Assembly (NCBI GenBank): GCA_945643635.1
Contig: CALZFC010000161.1
Span: 213,501 to 277,500, forward strand
Length of the DNA stretch: 64,000 nucleotides
Direction: 5' to 3'
From: Allodiplogaster sudhausi
Lineage: Eukaryota; Nematoda; Chromadorea; Rhabditida; Diplogasteridae
Below, in pieces: positions 21,045 to 33,779 of this stretch. The translations under genes were made by a program, and so were the position numbers. Every line of letters starts with the position of its first letter. Within the stretch, counting starts at the first letter, position 1. Under the pieces are notes generated by a model. It had not been told where the DNA came from. It made no database searches and was given only the letters and a program-made list of their open reading frames with translations.

Positions 21045-21310
21045 TTTACCTGAGACATCACATGGAAGAAGAGTGGAGCAAGAAGGCCAAAAGCTAACAG
21101 TAACTATAAAAAACGCGAATTACTCAGCCCAATGGGTTGCACGGAGCCTCGTGATGGACGGGTGCGCCTGCTTCTTGTACTGGGCGATGACGGCGATGTC
21201 GTTTGCCCGCTTCTGCGTGGTTGTTCGTAGACTGGCTTTCGGCCTGGCTCTTCTGTTCTTGGACGTCCACGACGGCGTAGCAGCTTCTCATGGTGATGTC
21301 ACTGTTGGCG
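21045..21310 (-). pseudogene. second SF1 helicase fragment, deleted and frameshifted
   Basis: Inverted relative of 4258-4590. The frame starts SCYAVVDVQEQKSQAES and reaches TNNHAE. It then lacks about 40 bases relative to the first copy and continues in another frame. The flank including ACATCACATGGAAGAAGAG is shared with 4560-4590, so a block larger than the coding part was duplicated. Confidence 0.5.
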
Positions 21311-21360
21311 GTTCTCTCCTCCTCTGTCGATGCAGCCGATGCATCCTCAAAACTATGCAA

Positions 21361-22937
21361 AGAGGGGAAGAAGAGTAATTCTTTGCCCTAAATAGAGAGT
21401 GAATGAAATAGAGAGAGGGACGGAGTGAGAGAGAAGAAGCAAGAGATGGAGACAGAGAGATATAGGGTGGTTTTATATATGAAGCTTGCAAAGGATCCTA
21501 GTCCCTTTCACCGTTGATTCATCTATCAAAGTGCATACAGTATTGACTTGTTGTTCTTAATGTGTCCAAACTCGACAGAAGAAGTTATTCTGAACTGGGA
21601 AGCATCAGTAAAAGGAAACTCGTTAAAATGCACGAAATGTGATACCACGAGACTTCAAATGAATGAACAGCGAGGAACCGAGTCGCCGAAGTATGAATGT
21701 TCCTTGCACCGTCAAGCTCGACGCCGTAATAATAGAAAATAAATCACAAGTGTCTAATAGAGAGCAAAAAAAAGTGAAATATCGCTTCCTTATTGGTTGC
21801 ATTGCCTCAACAAGCAATGTGTCTAACACTTTACAATCACCATAACTACGGCGTTTCGCAATGTGTTGAGTACTTAAAAGAATACTAACATCACTCACGC
21901 AACCAAATTATGACCATTAGAATCGGTAAAAAGCAAGGAAAGATTAAAACGTCGAATCAACCTGCGGAATAATTCAGCCAAAATACGACAAAATTCAACT
22001 ACAACAATCCAGAATGGCTAAATGCAGCAAAAATCAGTCCCATATGAAGACGTTGCATAGTATTCCACACTTTTGCCATTGGGAGAGGCGGCGAAATTGT
22101 TGGTGTACGATCAATGCCGGACACATTATGCCGGGATACGGGCGTATTCATATGTACATTTGGCTAGCATCGAAAAATCCGCCCAGTATAGGTTGCTGAT
22201 TTGGCATATTTTTCTAATTCTTAAGTAAGAGTTTTATCGTTCGCCCTGCTCTTTAAATTTTCTGTCTTTCCCACTTTGTTGTTTCTCTTCTCTCTCCCTT
22301 ACATTCTCATTCTCTTTCTCTCTCTCTCTCGCTCTCATTATTTTCTTTCAAGTTATATTTCAAGGCATATTTCACACGGCGTATTTCGTTCATTCAAAGA
22401 CAGCATGGCTATAAAAAAAAGTTCAAAGTTCTGGGAAGCTCTCAACTCATGTGCAAAAGTTGTGTTTGTTCTATCTGTAAATTCCTATTTTGTTTGCATC
22501 CTTCTCGGAATTGCTCCTAGTAATTCATGAAGGGAGCATATTCATCTACGACAATGCAGACTTTTCCCTCCTCCCTCCCTCTCCCTCTCTCTCTCTCTCT
22601 CTTTCTCTCTCTTCTCTCTCGCCTATTCTCCTTTCACGTGTCTTGACATGGCTGCGTCACTTCTCTCTCTTCATCTCCTCCACTTCATATGGCATTCCGC
22701 GCACTGCGTCCGGACTCTAAACCTTGTGTAATTCTCAATCTGCATTTGTGGTGGAAAGTGGAGAATCGTTCTGGAAACAAAATAGTTGCAGAATGCTAAG
22801 ACTGTGGCTGAGGTCGTTATTAGATCCTTCCAATTTCGTCACAACACAAGGTTCATTGACTGTTAATAAGCTATCCATTGAACAACATTCTGGAAGAGAG
22901 ACGATTGAGGTGTTTATCGTAAAAGTCTTCCGAGTCC
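21361..22937. other. gene-poor, CT microsatellites
   Basis: A (CT)n tract at about 22570-22625 and scattered short frames. Any first exon of the chemoreceptor gene should lie at the right end of this stretch but could not be fixed. Confidence 0.4.
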
Positions 22938-25055
22938 GTATATCTCATCTCTGCATTTCTGGCTGTATTTCTTCTGTGGAGCAGTCTCAGTGCTGCTTCA
23001 CTCGATGGGCTTCTTCTTCGTGCACTTCTACAGTGGCCAGGCATCTGTTGCGTACAAGCGCTGTCTCATCTTTCGTTTGGCACGCAATTTTTGTTGAATT
23101 GAGAAAAATGTAGACTATGAAAGAAATATATTCTTTTATAAGCAAATTCGATCATTACCATATCGTAATGAGATGAGGCCATTATTCCTTTAAGCCAACC
23201 ACTTTGCAGTTCTCGACGCTAACGCTTGATGTCACCGTTTTCTGGCTGACGATGCCCAACTTTCTCTCGCCCCTTCCTTGCATATCCACGGCCGGCCTCC
23301 TCTCGGTGTGGCCGCTCAACTTGTCCGCTGAAGCCCGAATCGTTGGCTATCTTTCATTTATTTACCTGTAAAATACGTGTATTTTGACATTGATAACATA
23401 TTTCATGTAACTCATAGAGGAAATATTAATTAACATATTAGACATAGCGTTAACATTTTTTTAAAACTTTTTTGACGAATAACTACATAGAAAGCTTAAG
23501 GATAAGCAAAAATATTCATTAAAAAAAAAGCTCAATTTGTAATTGTCTTGCAGCTGTATGATAATTCGTTTTTCTCTAGCTCATCACTTTTCCGACTCTC
23601 TCCTTTTTCGTTACTGGTTTCGTCCTTTGCTTCCTCTATAGGCATCAGGTTTCTTTTTTCAGCTTTTCTTAATTTGTGATCGGTTTCTATTATACAAGTG
23701 ACGTTTTTCACCACACAAAAAGTACTTCAGTACTGGCCAAAAGGTATTTTGGTTTTTCAAGCATACTTTCTATCAAAGTAGAGCAAAGTTTATGTATGAT
23801 GAACTTTGCAGAATGTTCAGCCTGAAGATGGCAGATGGCGTTTTAAGCGTGCGATCTGGATTGTCCGTGCCCTTATTGCCATCTTTCCTGCCTTCAACGT
23901 TGTCCACATCTACCTGTTTCTACTTGAGCCTGTCCAAGCCAGGGCATTCATTCTCGAGGTTCGATCGGGATGGGAGCAAATATCGCATCGTTCTAAAAGG
24001 AGAGGAAACATCAGTTTTAATCATAAAAGAAAGCTGAAATGTCTACAATGCAAACTGAAATATATACAACAAAAGAATAAAATGTCTGCTGCAGCGCATC
24101 CTTGTTGACAATGCATCTGTTCTATTGACTGAACTGGAAGAACGGACGAGCTGTTTCTACGTTCCCGTAATCGAACGTTTTACGAGTATGTTTCTTTGGA
24201 TTACGTTCAATGTTGAGATTAAAATATGTAGAAAAAAACCTCTCTAAAGCATTGTAATATTTATAGCTTTGAAGTTAGTCGCAGAAATGCTGCAGGTGAC
24301 ACAATGTATAAATGATCTGCGCATCCCACGCGGAAATCTTCTGATAATTGTTTTTGTTGAAATTTTTCACCTACTAAAGTGGAAGTCTGTCTTGTAAGCC
24401 GAGATAATCGCGAGCACCGTACTCTTTGTGCCTCTGCTCGCGCTTCTCAGCTGGCACATCTTCTACACGGTCGACTCGGCCATTCCCGGGCGGCTGAGTT
24501 CGAAGGCTAAAGAATACCATCGAATCATGACGAGGGCGCTCATTGCGCAGGTGAGTGGTGGAGTTTGTAAATTTAAAAAAAGACCAAAAGTCAAACGACC
24601 TCCACATTTTTGCAAGTTAAAAATTATCAATTAATTCAATTTCTTAGGCAATACTCCCATTTTCACTGTACATTATTCCACCGGCCATCTTCGTTCTCCA
24701 AATCTCTACAAACTCCGAAAATGACAGTCAGTGTTAATAATTGTAACAGTACAGCTCGGATAGTTGACTGATACTACTGTTTTACATGCCAAAGCATTGT
24801 GAGAGAAAGATTTGATTTTTCTCAAACGAGTTATACGAACATCATCATCACATACAAATTCATTATCTCCTTTTTACATTTACATCGCTACTCGCGCATT
24901 CGTGCTACTTCATTATGAACGCGGGCCATCTGGTCGCCCTCTTCGCCTTCACGCCTTCCTATCGACGGCAGATCGTCGTCATGTTCAAGAAGTACAAGCA
25001 GAGCACGCGGGCACAGCTCAACGTCGTTTCATTACACTCACAAATGACTCAATAA
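22938..25055 (+). CDS. nematode-type seven-transmembrane chemoreceptor (Str/Srh-like)
   Basis: Exons in order: about 22938-23097 (TM1, FWLYFFCGAVSVLLHSMGFF), 23220-23367 (TM2, with Trp-Leu-Thr-Met-Pro and a Pro-Leu-Pro-Cys end), a missing or unplaced TM3, 23812-23958 (TM4), 24095-24166 (second extracellular loop), 24404-24550 (TM5 plus KEYHRIMTRALIAQ), 24648-24726 (TM6, AILPFSLYIIPPAIFVLQ) and a last exon ending 25055 (TM7, NAGHLVALFAFTPSYRRQ). The Arg-Ala-Leu-Ile-x-Gln block before TM6, the Pro-rich TM6 and the Pro-Ser-Tyr-Arg after TM7 are typical of nematode serpentine receptors that sense odorants at ciliated neurons. TM4 to TM6 exons join in phase. TM3 is not found and the TM6-TM7 junction is one base out of phase, so this may be a pseudogene. 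Confidence 0.65.
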
Positions 25056-25211
25056 GTGCACATATGAAGCAATTGTAAGTTCTACTCTTGTTTTTTTTTT
25101 GTTGCAAACATCGATTTTTACTGCGTGGGTAAGATGTAAAATTCCTTCCCATGTCTGTTTGCGAGGGCACTTTGGAGGGCTCTTTTGCAAAGCTGAAAGC
25201 GTCGCTGACGA

Positions 25212-25405
25212 TCAAATGGATGTTGATGTCGTTGATGTGACCCACTTCTTGTTCTTCTTCTTCTTCTTCTTTTTCTTCATGAACCACTTGGCCTCCTTGT
25301 CGACTTCACTATCTCGGATCGACAAGCGTGCATCAGAATTAGAATAATACAGGGCGCGAAGAGTGCTCGTCGGATTTCTGCTGTCTTGGCAACGTCGACG
25401 TGCGA
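25212..25405 (-). CDS. candidate C-terminal exon, Lys-rich protein
   Basis: On the minus strand, after a CAG acceptor, the frame reads NPTSTLRALYYSNSDARLS and then IRDSEVDKEAKWFM, a run of about ten Lys/Asn, WVTSTTSTSI and TGA (25212-25214). The basic run resembles a nuclear signal or a membrane-proximal tail such as that of R1. No upstream exon was joined; family unknown. Confidence 0.35.
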
Positions 25406-26969
25406 AATGCGGTCACAGAATTGGTATAGTATAACATAAAATATTTGAAAGAAGGCAGCGGTCCACTCTTGAATTTTTTAATGATGCACGTTTAAGACAA
25501 AAATAAATAGCACTCCTTCTAAAGTCCGAAGAGAATTCATCTGCGAAACACATTCAGCAAATCTATGTACGCATGTATGTATGTATGTAAAAAAGCTTAA
25601 ATGTGCCAAAGTACACCATATTTACAAAAACAAATCATATGTTGTCGTTAGAGTTATTTCCTAAAAACCAAAAGTTCATTGTTGGCGATGTACATATGTA
25701 GGCTCAAAAACGGATGTCAAAATCATACATTCCTTTTTTCAGGATACTAATTAGGCTGGTTCTGAAATGGGTAAGTTGATCGGATGTTAGATACCGACAT
25801 GTATGTACATTGACATACATATGTATACATACATATTGTGGTATTGTATAAACCAATATGCTTTCATATTCTTTACTACTTGCTTAAATGAATTTTTAAA
25901 TACCGCCGTGCAATTAATCTGGTAGTAGAATAGAACTAAAAGTAAACCTGAGTTTATGAACGAGAATAAATAGAAACTTCATATTCCCGTTTGCTATGGA
26001 AAATGGCTTAAATGCATTCACATTTAGGCCATCATTTGCGAAACTTCTTCTAGTTCAAACCGTGCACAACACTAACACGAGAGAGTGAGCAAAAATGAGA
26101 GAAGCAAACTATGTAAAAAAAAAAAAAAATATATATATATATTGTGTGAGCAGAACCATTATTACTTCACAAATTTGTTTGTGTTCTTTCCGTGCAGAAT
26201 AATGTGCATTGTCTGCATGAATAGCGAATTCTTTTCCGCTGCTCAGAATAGTGAAAGGAGGAAACGTCATCGTGAGAGAACAAACTGCGAGCCTAGCAAA
26301 TAGGTTGCATAAAAAACTTGCTTGACATCTTTGCGCATTTCTTTGATATAAAGACATTCTACAGTGTCAGAGTTAGTTCACACGTTAAATGGTAAATATC
26401 AAACTTATTGCATTCTCACAATCAGAAGTGAGTTTGGAATTGCAAAGAGGAAGGCGATATTGCCTTTCGCAAACAATAATTGAGGGGTGTGAAAATCACG
26501 TGAGTAATTTTCATGAGAATGCAGCGCATTTTGATCTCAGAGTAGACAATCTTGTAAAATGAAAATCAAGACGGTAACAGAAAATGATACAAAATAGAAT
26601 GTTCCAAGTTGTGCGCTGCATATTCAGCGTTTCAAAGACTTTTGACAAAGAAAAACCCACAAACAGAAATTAGTATTATACATAAAATGAAAGAACATAT
26701 CACTGTGCATGTGTTCTGCATGTAAAACTTGTCTTACAGATCCTTTTCCTGGAATTGAATCCCACTCATAAGCAAACGTTGATCATCGATTCTGTTTTGA
26801 TAAAGTAAGTCAGCTTTGAAAGTGTTAGTTTTTTGGTCGTCCGCTCCTCAAAATGCTATCTTTCTTTATAAATGTATCAAAGTACATATGATATAGCATG
26901 TCTATCAAAACAAAGCATATATGCAATAATGAAACAGCATTTAATGACAAAAATTCAATTCCACCCCGG
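25406..26969. other. AT-rich gene-free stretch
   Basis: Contains ATGTATGT-type short tandem repeats near 25570-25590 and 25800-25830 and an (AT)n run near 26128. No coding frame is supported. Confidence 0.5.
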
Positions 26970-27263
26970 CTAGTTGTATTTCTGGAATTCATTTGTCTTC
27001 ATTAAATCTTGAAGATACTTTTCATTGATGGCATCCTTCTTTGTAATGAGAAAACGCTTTATTGCCTTCCATGTGTAGAGCTGGATTTTGTGACGTCTAC
27101 CTTTCAGAATGTCATTTGCGATCTCTTGTCCAAAGGGAATTGGCCGAAAAAGAGGCATCTCGATCAGTTCTTCTGCTTCATCCAGAATGGCCTCTTTGAT
27201 TGTTTCGTCCATATCCGGAGCTCTGTTGCGCTTGGTACGTATCAGCTTCGCCTCCACAAGCTT
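26970..27263 (-). CDS. C-terminal exon of an unknown helical protein
   Basis: After a TGACCTAG acceptor at 27264-27271 an open frame of 97 codons runs to a stop at 26970. It is rich in Glu, Lys and Ile and reads DETIKEAILDEAEELIEMPL early and KKDAINEKYLQDLMKTNEF at its end. Codon use and lack of low complexity suggest a real exon. It was not recognised as any known family, and its upstream exons (above 27263) were not found. Confidence 0.5.
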   Translation of the reverse strand, partial: KLVEAKLIRTKRNRAPDMDETIKEAILDEAEELIEMPLFRPIPFGQEIANDILKGRRHKIQLYTWKAIKRFLITKKDAINEKYLQDLMKTNEFQKYN

Positions 27264-27473
27264 CTAGGTCAGGATGGCTCTTGGAAACGAGCACCTTAAG
27301 TCTTTTGCGCGCGTTCTTAAGAGAGTGGGAGAGATAAAATTGAGTACAGAACGAAACTTGAATAATTATGAGTTTGAGAAGTCACTACTATTTACCTTGG
27401 AAAGAACGCAACCAAGGCAAGAATTTTACTTAGTTGGCTTAGCTAGAACGATTAAATGTGAGCAAAAATAGCT

Positions 27474-28105
27474 GCCGCATGATTATTCTCCCTCGAGGAC
27501 ATGGACAAGCGTCTCGGATATGTCCAGGACATTTTCTGGGGTGGCAGACAAATGTCCCAGACACTAAGCAAAAGGACTATGTTAATACACGGGTCTCGCA
27601 TCTGTCTCTCATATGTCTTTGAAATGTCGCAGACACTTTTAGAAAATATAATGTCCAAGACATCGAGAATGCCTGGGACAATGTCTGGGATAATGTCCAA
27701 GACATCCTGAGAAGGCGAGAAAGTGTACAATTTGAAGAGAGGCGAAACAAACACTCCGAATGTCATTTCCTGTCTTCGAGACAAATCACTCCCCTCGCAT
27801 ATCATTCTTAACCGTCGCGTTCTATTTTGCGGTGCGCTCTAATGCTGAGAGTGCATGTTAATTATTTTTACGACATAATTATTATCTGTCTACGTGGGTT
27901 TTTTCCAGACTTCATAAGTCATCTTGCCTAGTTTCGCTGATAGTAGATGTGTAGAAGTCAAATTTGGCACAAAATATTCCCTTTTTCTTATGAAATATGT
28001 CCCTGACATGTCTCCCACGTGTCTCTAAAGTGTCTTGGACAATAAAATGTCTTGGACATGTCCAAGACGCTTGTCTATGTCCTCGAGGGAGAAAAATCGT
28101 GCGGC
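27474..28105. mobile_element. palindromic MITE with repeated ATGTCC-GGACAT motifs
   Basis: The left end (GCCGCATGATTATTCTCC) and the right end (reverse complement GCCGCACGATTTTTCTCC) begin inverted repeats. These extend about 65 bases and include CTCCCTCGAGGACAT. Many imperfect palindromes of the form ATGTCC-A/C-AGACAT follow toward the centre from both sides. The interior at 27800-27990 is unique and non-coding. A clear target duplication was not found, so the superfamily is open. Confidence 0.65.
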
Positions 28106-28133
28106 TGAGAATTCAGCTAACTCTGGCTGGAAG

Positions 28134-28639
28134 CAGAGCCGGTAACGGCCCGGCCCGGCCCGGCCCGGGCCGGCCCGCGGGCCGGGCCGGCCCAATTTCC
28201 CAGGGCCCCGGGCCGGGCCGGGCCCAAAAAAGGTGGGCCGGCCCGCAGGCCGGTTTGGGCCCGATAAGCACACGATGTCGTCCAGTCAGGACGACTGGTG
28301 GCATATGAAATGCAAAACTTCCCTCACATATTAATTTTTCTTTTCTAAAATATTTACTACTGTACTTTAAAATGAATCTTCGTTGCATGAAATTCTTCCT
28401 GTGAAGAATATTCATACCGAGCCGAGCAGGACATTCCTCCTGCAGCCCTACAAGGGCTGAACGTCTATACATATATTCTCCATGATACCCCTTGGTTATT
28501 TTGAAAGGCAATGACTTCTCGGTTTTCTTTCGGGTTGTGCTTCATTTTCTAATCTGCGAAAACATATTCTTGAGAACATATTAATGAATTTTCGCTCTGA
28601 TAAACTATTTTTCAGTCTCTCGCTGTCTCTGTCTCTCTT

Positions 28640-28680
<41 letters not shown>

Positions 28681-29358
28681 TTCCTTCTCTCTCTCTTCTC
28701 TCTCTCTCTCTCTCTCTCTTCTTTCCTTCTCTCTCTCTTCTCTCTCTCTCTTCATTGTTTCTGACTGATTTTCTTTCCTTTTCAAACTAGCTAAAAAGAG
28801 TGATAAGAGTTTAAACAATGTCAGTCAGTAGACATCATCAGAAAAGCCGCCGTCCACTCGGCAGTTGGAGGCCCGAACTATTTGTTGACACAAACATCAT
28901 AATGCAACATCAGAGACGCTCCCGTCCTCCCAGCAGATGATGATGGGTGGGGGAAAAATGGTACCGGAGCAAGTTGCCGGGTCGGGGAGGTCCCTCCAGT
29001 TCTCCCACCAAAAAAGCGACGCTTTACTACGGCGGCTGATTAGAAAGCGCGTGAAAAATAGAGTGGCTAACACAGACATTAAACAAAATTTAGCCACGAC
29101 ATTTTTGCGCGTGTGTAACTTAGTAGCATGTAGAAAACATGTAAACATGTTGAACAATATAAATTCTGAGTTTTAAGGTACTTAGTAGTTCATCATAAAT
29201 TTTTACCCGAATTTTTTGAAAATCGGGCTCAAACGGGCCTACGGGCCGGGCCGGGCCCAAAATTCTAGGGCCCTTAAATGGTTCGGGCCGGGCCGGCCCA
29301 GACCTTGGGTCCAACGGGTAGGGCCGGCCCAAAATTTTTGGGCCATTTACCGGCTCTG
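28134..29358. mobile_element. hAT DNA transposon 2, non-autonomous
   Basis: Ends CAGAGCCGGTAAC and (reverse complement) CAGAGCCGGTAAA are flanked by a perfect 8-base duplication, GCTGGAAG (28126-28133 and 29359-29366). About 130 bases at each end consist of GGCCCGG/GGGCCC palindromes. The interior holds (CT)n runs at 28635-28750 and no transposase frame, so it would depend on a transposase supplied elsewhere. Confidence 0.85.
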
Positions 29359-29724
29359 GCTGGAAGTGAGCATATATGAAAAAAGAGGAAATGGAACAAA
29401 TCGTGAGAAGGAAAATGATGAATTGAGAAAAATGAAGCAAGTATTTTAACTCGAATGTAACGAAATCGTAAAATTGAGAAAATACTGGGAATCTCTAGAC
29501 CGACAAAGGCGTTCGGGTGGGGAAAGTAGGGAGGGCTGGGCATGATGGCTCTTCTCGTGGTTGTCATGCTCGGGACTCCTTGACTCGGCTTATTGGAGGG
29601 GAGCGAGGTCGTTCGCTTGCTTACATTTATTTGAAGACATATAAGTACATGTCATTTCAATAATACTTACGAATTTCTTGAACGTTTTCTTATATTGCTT
29701 TTTTTTAAGGATCGCATCCAGTCT

Positions 29725-30440
29725 TGCCGGTTGCAAGGAAGAAAGTCATAGTCGGCCAGAGCTAGGAAGCTGAACATCACGGCCAAACTCGCCTCGATTG
29801 GACTCGCAGAGTACTGTTAGTGTTTAAATTTTTTATAAATAAAATTAATGTTTATCTAATAAAAACCTTATCGGAACCGTTTGCCTTCACCTGATTTTAT
29901 AATTTTCTTCATGATCATCATTGAATGCATACGAGCTTGTGGTGGTTTTGGCAACAAAAAGATTAATCCTTTAGATTTAGATCACGAATATTGCTTCTAT
30001 ACTGATTACTAGTTTACATTTACGGTTGCACATAGCTTATTCCTTGTTTGTCAGGCTGATTCCGCTTCCGAAGACGCTGATCACGTGGCAACCGTGTGCT
30101 CTTCAAGGGATCAATGCTACCCAAGCAGGCGCCTTCGTGGTGATTCTGCCTCTTTTTCAAGAAGAAGGCCTTCTTCCCGTTCTCTTCCTTCTTTCCAAAG
30201 TTCACTTTCTCAGTTCTTCGTCCGTTGCATGTTGTAAAACTGGTTGACATTTCACTTCTCTTCTTGTTCAAGGCAGTCATCTTTTTATGTCATCGTTTCC
30301 TTATTAGAAGTGTTGTTGCCGTCAGTTGTAATAACTCAGTATTTCAACTCGAGTTGGTCAAGTCAAACATCTTTATTAAGTCAACAGTCAAAAGAAGTGT
30401 GCCTCCCACTTCTTCTTCCAGATAGACGAAAAGTAATAAG
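29725..30440 (-). repeat. inverted duplicate of 905-1660, with an 86-codon frame
   Basis: The minus strand carries a frame from ATG 30280 to a stop at 30020. It starts MTALNKKRSEMSTSF and ends DQRLRKRNQPDKQGISYVQP. The plus-strand copy keeps the last 45 codons of this frame, but its 5' half is disrupted. The basic composition is protein-like, yet no homologue is recognised and no splice partner was found. Confidence 0.4.
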
Positions 30441-30596
30441 CGAGAACTTAAGCTGTGAAAAGAATGATACAATTACGTGCTCATCGAAAGGAGCATACCC
30501 AGAAAGCTTAGGAGTATCAATGTTCCCAGACGTCATGTTATGTGAATTAATTGAGGAGAGAAATAGCTAGAAGGAGAGGGTGGAGAGAGAGAGAGC

Positions 30597-30627
<31 letters not shown>

Positions 30628-30714
30628 GGTCAACAGGCAGAGAAAACCATAGAAATCCTGACGCTATAGATCTTTGTCTCCTCCTTTTTTCTCTCTTTTT
30701 CTCTCCTTCTTCTC

Positions 30715-31040
30715 CCCTCACTCTCTATTTCTGTCTCTCTCTCTCTCTCACTCTATCTCTCCATGCCTCTCTTTCTCGCAATTAGCAGTGTCAATGAGCT
30801 GCCCAATGAAGTGATGAGGCGCATGCATACCATACAGGCGACGAAGCTTCAGCTTGAGTAATAACATGTCAGTGTTCGTTCTTCCTTCTTCCCGTCAGCT
30901 CGCATACACCGAGCCAAGTCATCCAGATCTTTTTAAAACCGTTCGGATCGAATCTTCGCGTGCATATACCACGTCAGCAACTGAATCTCAACTCCATTTT
31001 GGTTCGGCTCACTTTCTCTTCGTCTTTGTTGATACTATAA
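30715..31040 (+). repeat. CT-headed dispersed repeat, copy 2
   Basis: CT tract, then an ATTAGCAGTGTCAATGAGCTG block and the CACGTCAGCAA-CTCAACTCC block, ending in CACTTTCTCTTCG as in the other copies. Confidence 0.6.
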
Positions 31041-31329
31041 TATAGCTAATGGTATGCTCAAAATAAATTCCCCTACTTATACGAACCAATATATGTTTGT
31101 TTCAGCAATCGATTCAAGTGCAGTAATCTCGATTCTCGAGCAAGGAGAACAATGCGCAATGTTCTTCAAAGTCATCCTTGAAGAGACGGCGATACAGCGG
31201 TACAGCTCACACGAATCAACCATCCAACTAATCTTTCAAAAACAGACATATTTTATTGTTTTATTTACGACGTTCCAAATTTTTTTCATTGAAATCTGAC
31301 ACTATGGTTATTTAAGGTGAGTTAGTTAG

Positions 31330-31797
31330 TATGTTCCAGGCGTGCAACCGATAAGTCGAGGCAGTGGATGTTGCTGAAGAGGAGTCCATTTGCGACTTCT
31401 TGCGTGGTCAGGGATTCTCAATGGGCAAGTGACACGAGGAGATGCTTCCTTCCATGCTTTTCGGTAAGTTCGGAGATTTGTGACTCCAAACCGTAGTCAG
31501 TTGCTGCTTTCGTTTCACAAAATTCAACAGCATCAGCATCCGGTGTCTCAGAAAGCGCTCGCGAACGGCTCCCTGACAACTGTCAATGGCTTCATCATTG
31601 CCGGCCTCGACGGAGTCTCTGGGTGATATCGAAGAATTCCAGAGAAGAACAGAGATCGCGCGAAAGATGAGACTCGGACGCCCGATGAAGAAGCGCGACA
31701 ACGAGTTGAGCGCACCGACGAGTCACCTCCCCATCTTCCACTTGTACCACCTTTTATCGTGTCGTTGACTATTCTGGCTTCCCTGCTCTCAATCATC
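31330..31797. other. region with overlapping open frames, unresolved
   Basis: The first 110 bases repeat 9262-9385 in reverse. The rest has long open frames on both strands. One plus-strand frame ends in a hydrophobic run (FIVSLTILASLLSIIF then TAA near 31800) after an acidic-basic stretch, as expected for a membrane anchor. No splice pattern was decisive. Confidence 0.3.
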
Positions 31798-32344
31798 TTT
31801 TAAAAAGGCTTTATTGATAAATGTGTAGTCGTTGTGTTTCCTCGTTCAAAGGACAAATGAGTAAATTGTAGACGCTCAAGGAATAGTACACTTACCATTA
31901 GGAAGATGGAGAACGTGTTCGGTTCGGGGTTTTGTGAAGAAAGTGATTGTGTTGTGTGGGTTTGAGAAGATGGGATCTGAGAGCCATCCAGCATGTAGTC
32001 TCGGTTTGTGTGCCACCTCTATTCTGCCTGTCTCCACAGTCACAGTGTTATAAGAAGTTTTTCCCAAAACTTTTTATTAAAGCTTTACGTATTGGATACA
32101 CACTTGTATTACTCAATTAGCCAAACCTGAGGCCGAGAGTCTGCTGATATGAGCCTGTGTACAAGGACAGGAGTCGAGCGCCTCGAAAGATTGATAAAGC
32201 TATTATCAATGGATAAGGATAAAGATTCTCTCTTGCTTTAGGCTATTCTATCTATGGCACATCGAATTGTGATTTTGACTGCGACCGCTTCTTTTGCCTG
32301 TCACCTCATTTTGCACTTATCTATGGTTTCTTCTGCAGAAAAGC
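31798..32344. other. no supported gene
   Basis: Mixed-composition DNA. The 32254-32340 part resembles the 6330-6360 region upstream of hAT element 1 (shared phrase CACCTCATTTTGCAC in opposite orientation). Confidence 0.3.
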
Positions 32345-32347
32345 ATA

Positions 32348-32414
<67 letters not shown>

Positions 32415-32512
32415 TTCTCTCTCTCTCACTCTCTCTCTCTTTCTCTCTCTCTCTCTTTCTCTCTCTCTTCTCTCTCTCTCTCACTCTCTCTCTCTCTTTC
32501 TCTCTCTCTCTT

Positions 32513-32543
<31 letters not shown>

Positions 32544-32590
32544 CTCTCACTCTCTCTTTCTCTCTCTTTCTCTCTCTCTCTCTCTGTTGT
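32345..32590 (+). repeat. CT microsatellite, about 240 bases
   Basis: Nearly uninterrupted (CT)n with occasional A and T interruptions. Confidence 0.95.
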
Positions 32591-32826
32591 GTGATTCCAA
32601 CAACACCCCTCCTCATACTGCTCCTCTTCCTCTCTCGCGATCTCATTTACTTTTCCAGCTTCTTTTCTGTGCCGTCCATGTAACGAAGGCATCAAGATTT
32701 TAAATGAGTTTATTAGTTAAAACTGCACAAGATTGATTCAAATTGTACAAATTTTACAATAAAAGAGACGTGGAAGCGAGAAGCGAAGGCATCTGGGATG
32801 CAAAGTACTTGGAGTACAAGTAAATA

Positions 32827-32953
32827 TTATCCAAGATACACGTTGTGTAAAAACAGTAGATGGGACAGCAGCTTCATCTCCGGCTTGACTGGCTCTGGAG
32901 AGGAGGACAAGCAGCGCATTGGTCCAGTTTCCAGGAACCTGATTAAGAATCCA
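32827..32953 (-). CDS. candidate C-terminal exon, unknown
   Basis: After a CGAACAG acceptor the minus-strand frame reads GFLIRFLETGPMRCLSSSPE, then PVKPEMKLLSHLLFLHNVYL and stop. The same frame continues upstream to an ATG at 33072 without a stop, so the acceptor may not be used. No family assigned. Confidence 0.3.
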
Positions 32954-33779
32954 CTGTTCGATGACAAAAAAAATTGAGTTAAAAAGAACCCTATTTTTAT
33001 TTTTTTAAGCGTAACCGTTTGAAAAATGTCGCCCACTTGCCGTTTGACGCGGATGAAGAGAAGACACTTCATTCCTCAAAGCAAACAATTATTAACTATA
33101 TCTATTTAGAAATTTATTTATTTATCATCTTACAACTTCAGGTACCTTATCTTTCAAATGTTAAACATTGGGCATCAATTAGAGTAGGAGAAACTAATAA
33201 GAGAAACTGAGAATTTTGGTTGAAAAAATATACGTACGAAAAAAAACATTTTGGAAGAATCGCTACAATCCAACAAAAGAAATCTCCAACTGACATTGAT
33301 TAAAGAGAAAAGAAAGAAATATATTTAAAAAAAAACAAAAACCATTAATCTTAGCAGATAATATTCGAACAGAATCTCTCAGCGTACCTTTGAGAGAATG
33401 CCGATGTCACTTGCAACGACGAGGACGAAGAGAACACACCTCACTCCTGAACCAAACAATGACAACCGAAATATATTTATTATGTTTGTTTGTTTTTAAT
33501 CTTCTTATAACTTCAATTAACTTTTTCTACTTATCAAAGGCTATGAAATCAATTAATTAACGAAACTATTAATATATTCAAAAGCTTTAACAACCTTTTA
33601 AATAATATCGATGAAGAGAACGAAGAGAAGAAGACAATTCACTTATGAAAGAAATTATAGAAATCTATTTAGAAAGTTATGGTTAGGATTAAAACTTCTT
33701 GAAAATAGAGAGAAAGAGAGAGAGAGAGAGATAGAGAGAGAGAAGAAGAAAGAGAAGGACGGAAAGAGAAATAGGGATC

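Noticed and set aside
23532..23714. 60-codon minus-strand Lys/Glu-rich frame
   Set aside because: Lies in an intron-like part of the chemoreceptor gene without splice sites or a second copy.
32254..32703. Ser/Leu-rich open frames
   Set aside because: Produced by the (CT)n tract.
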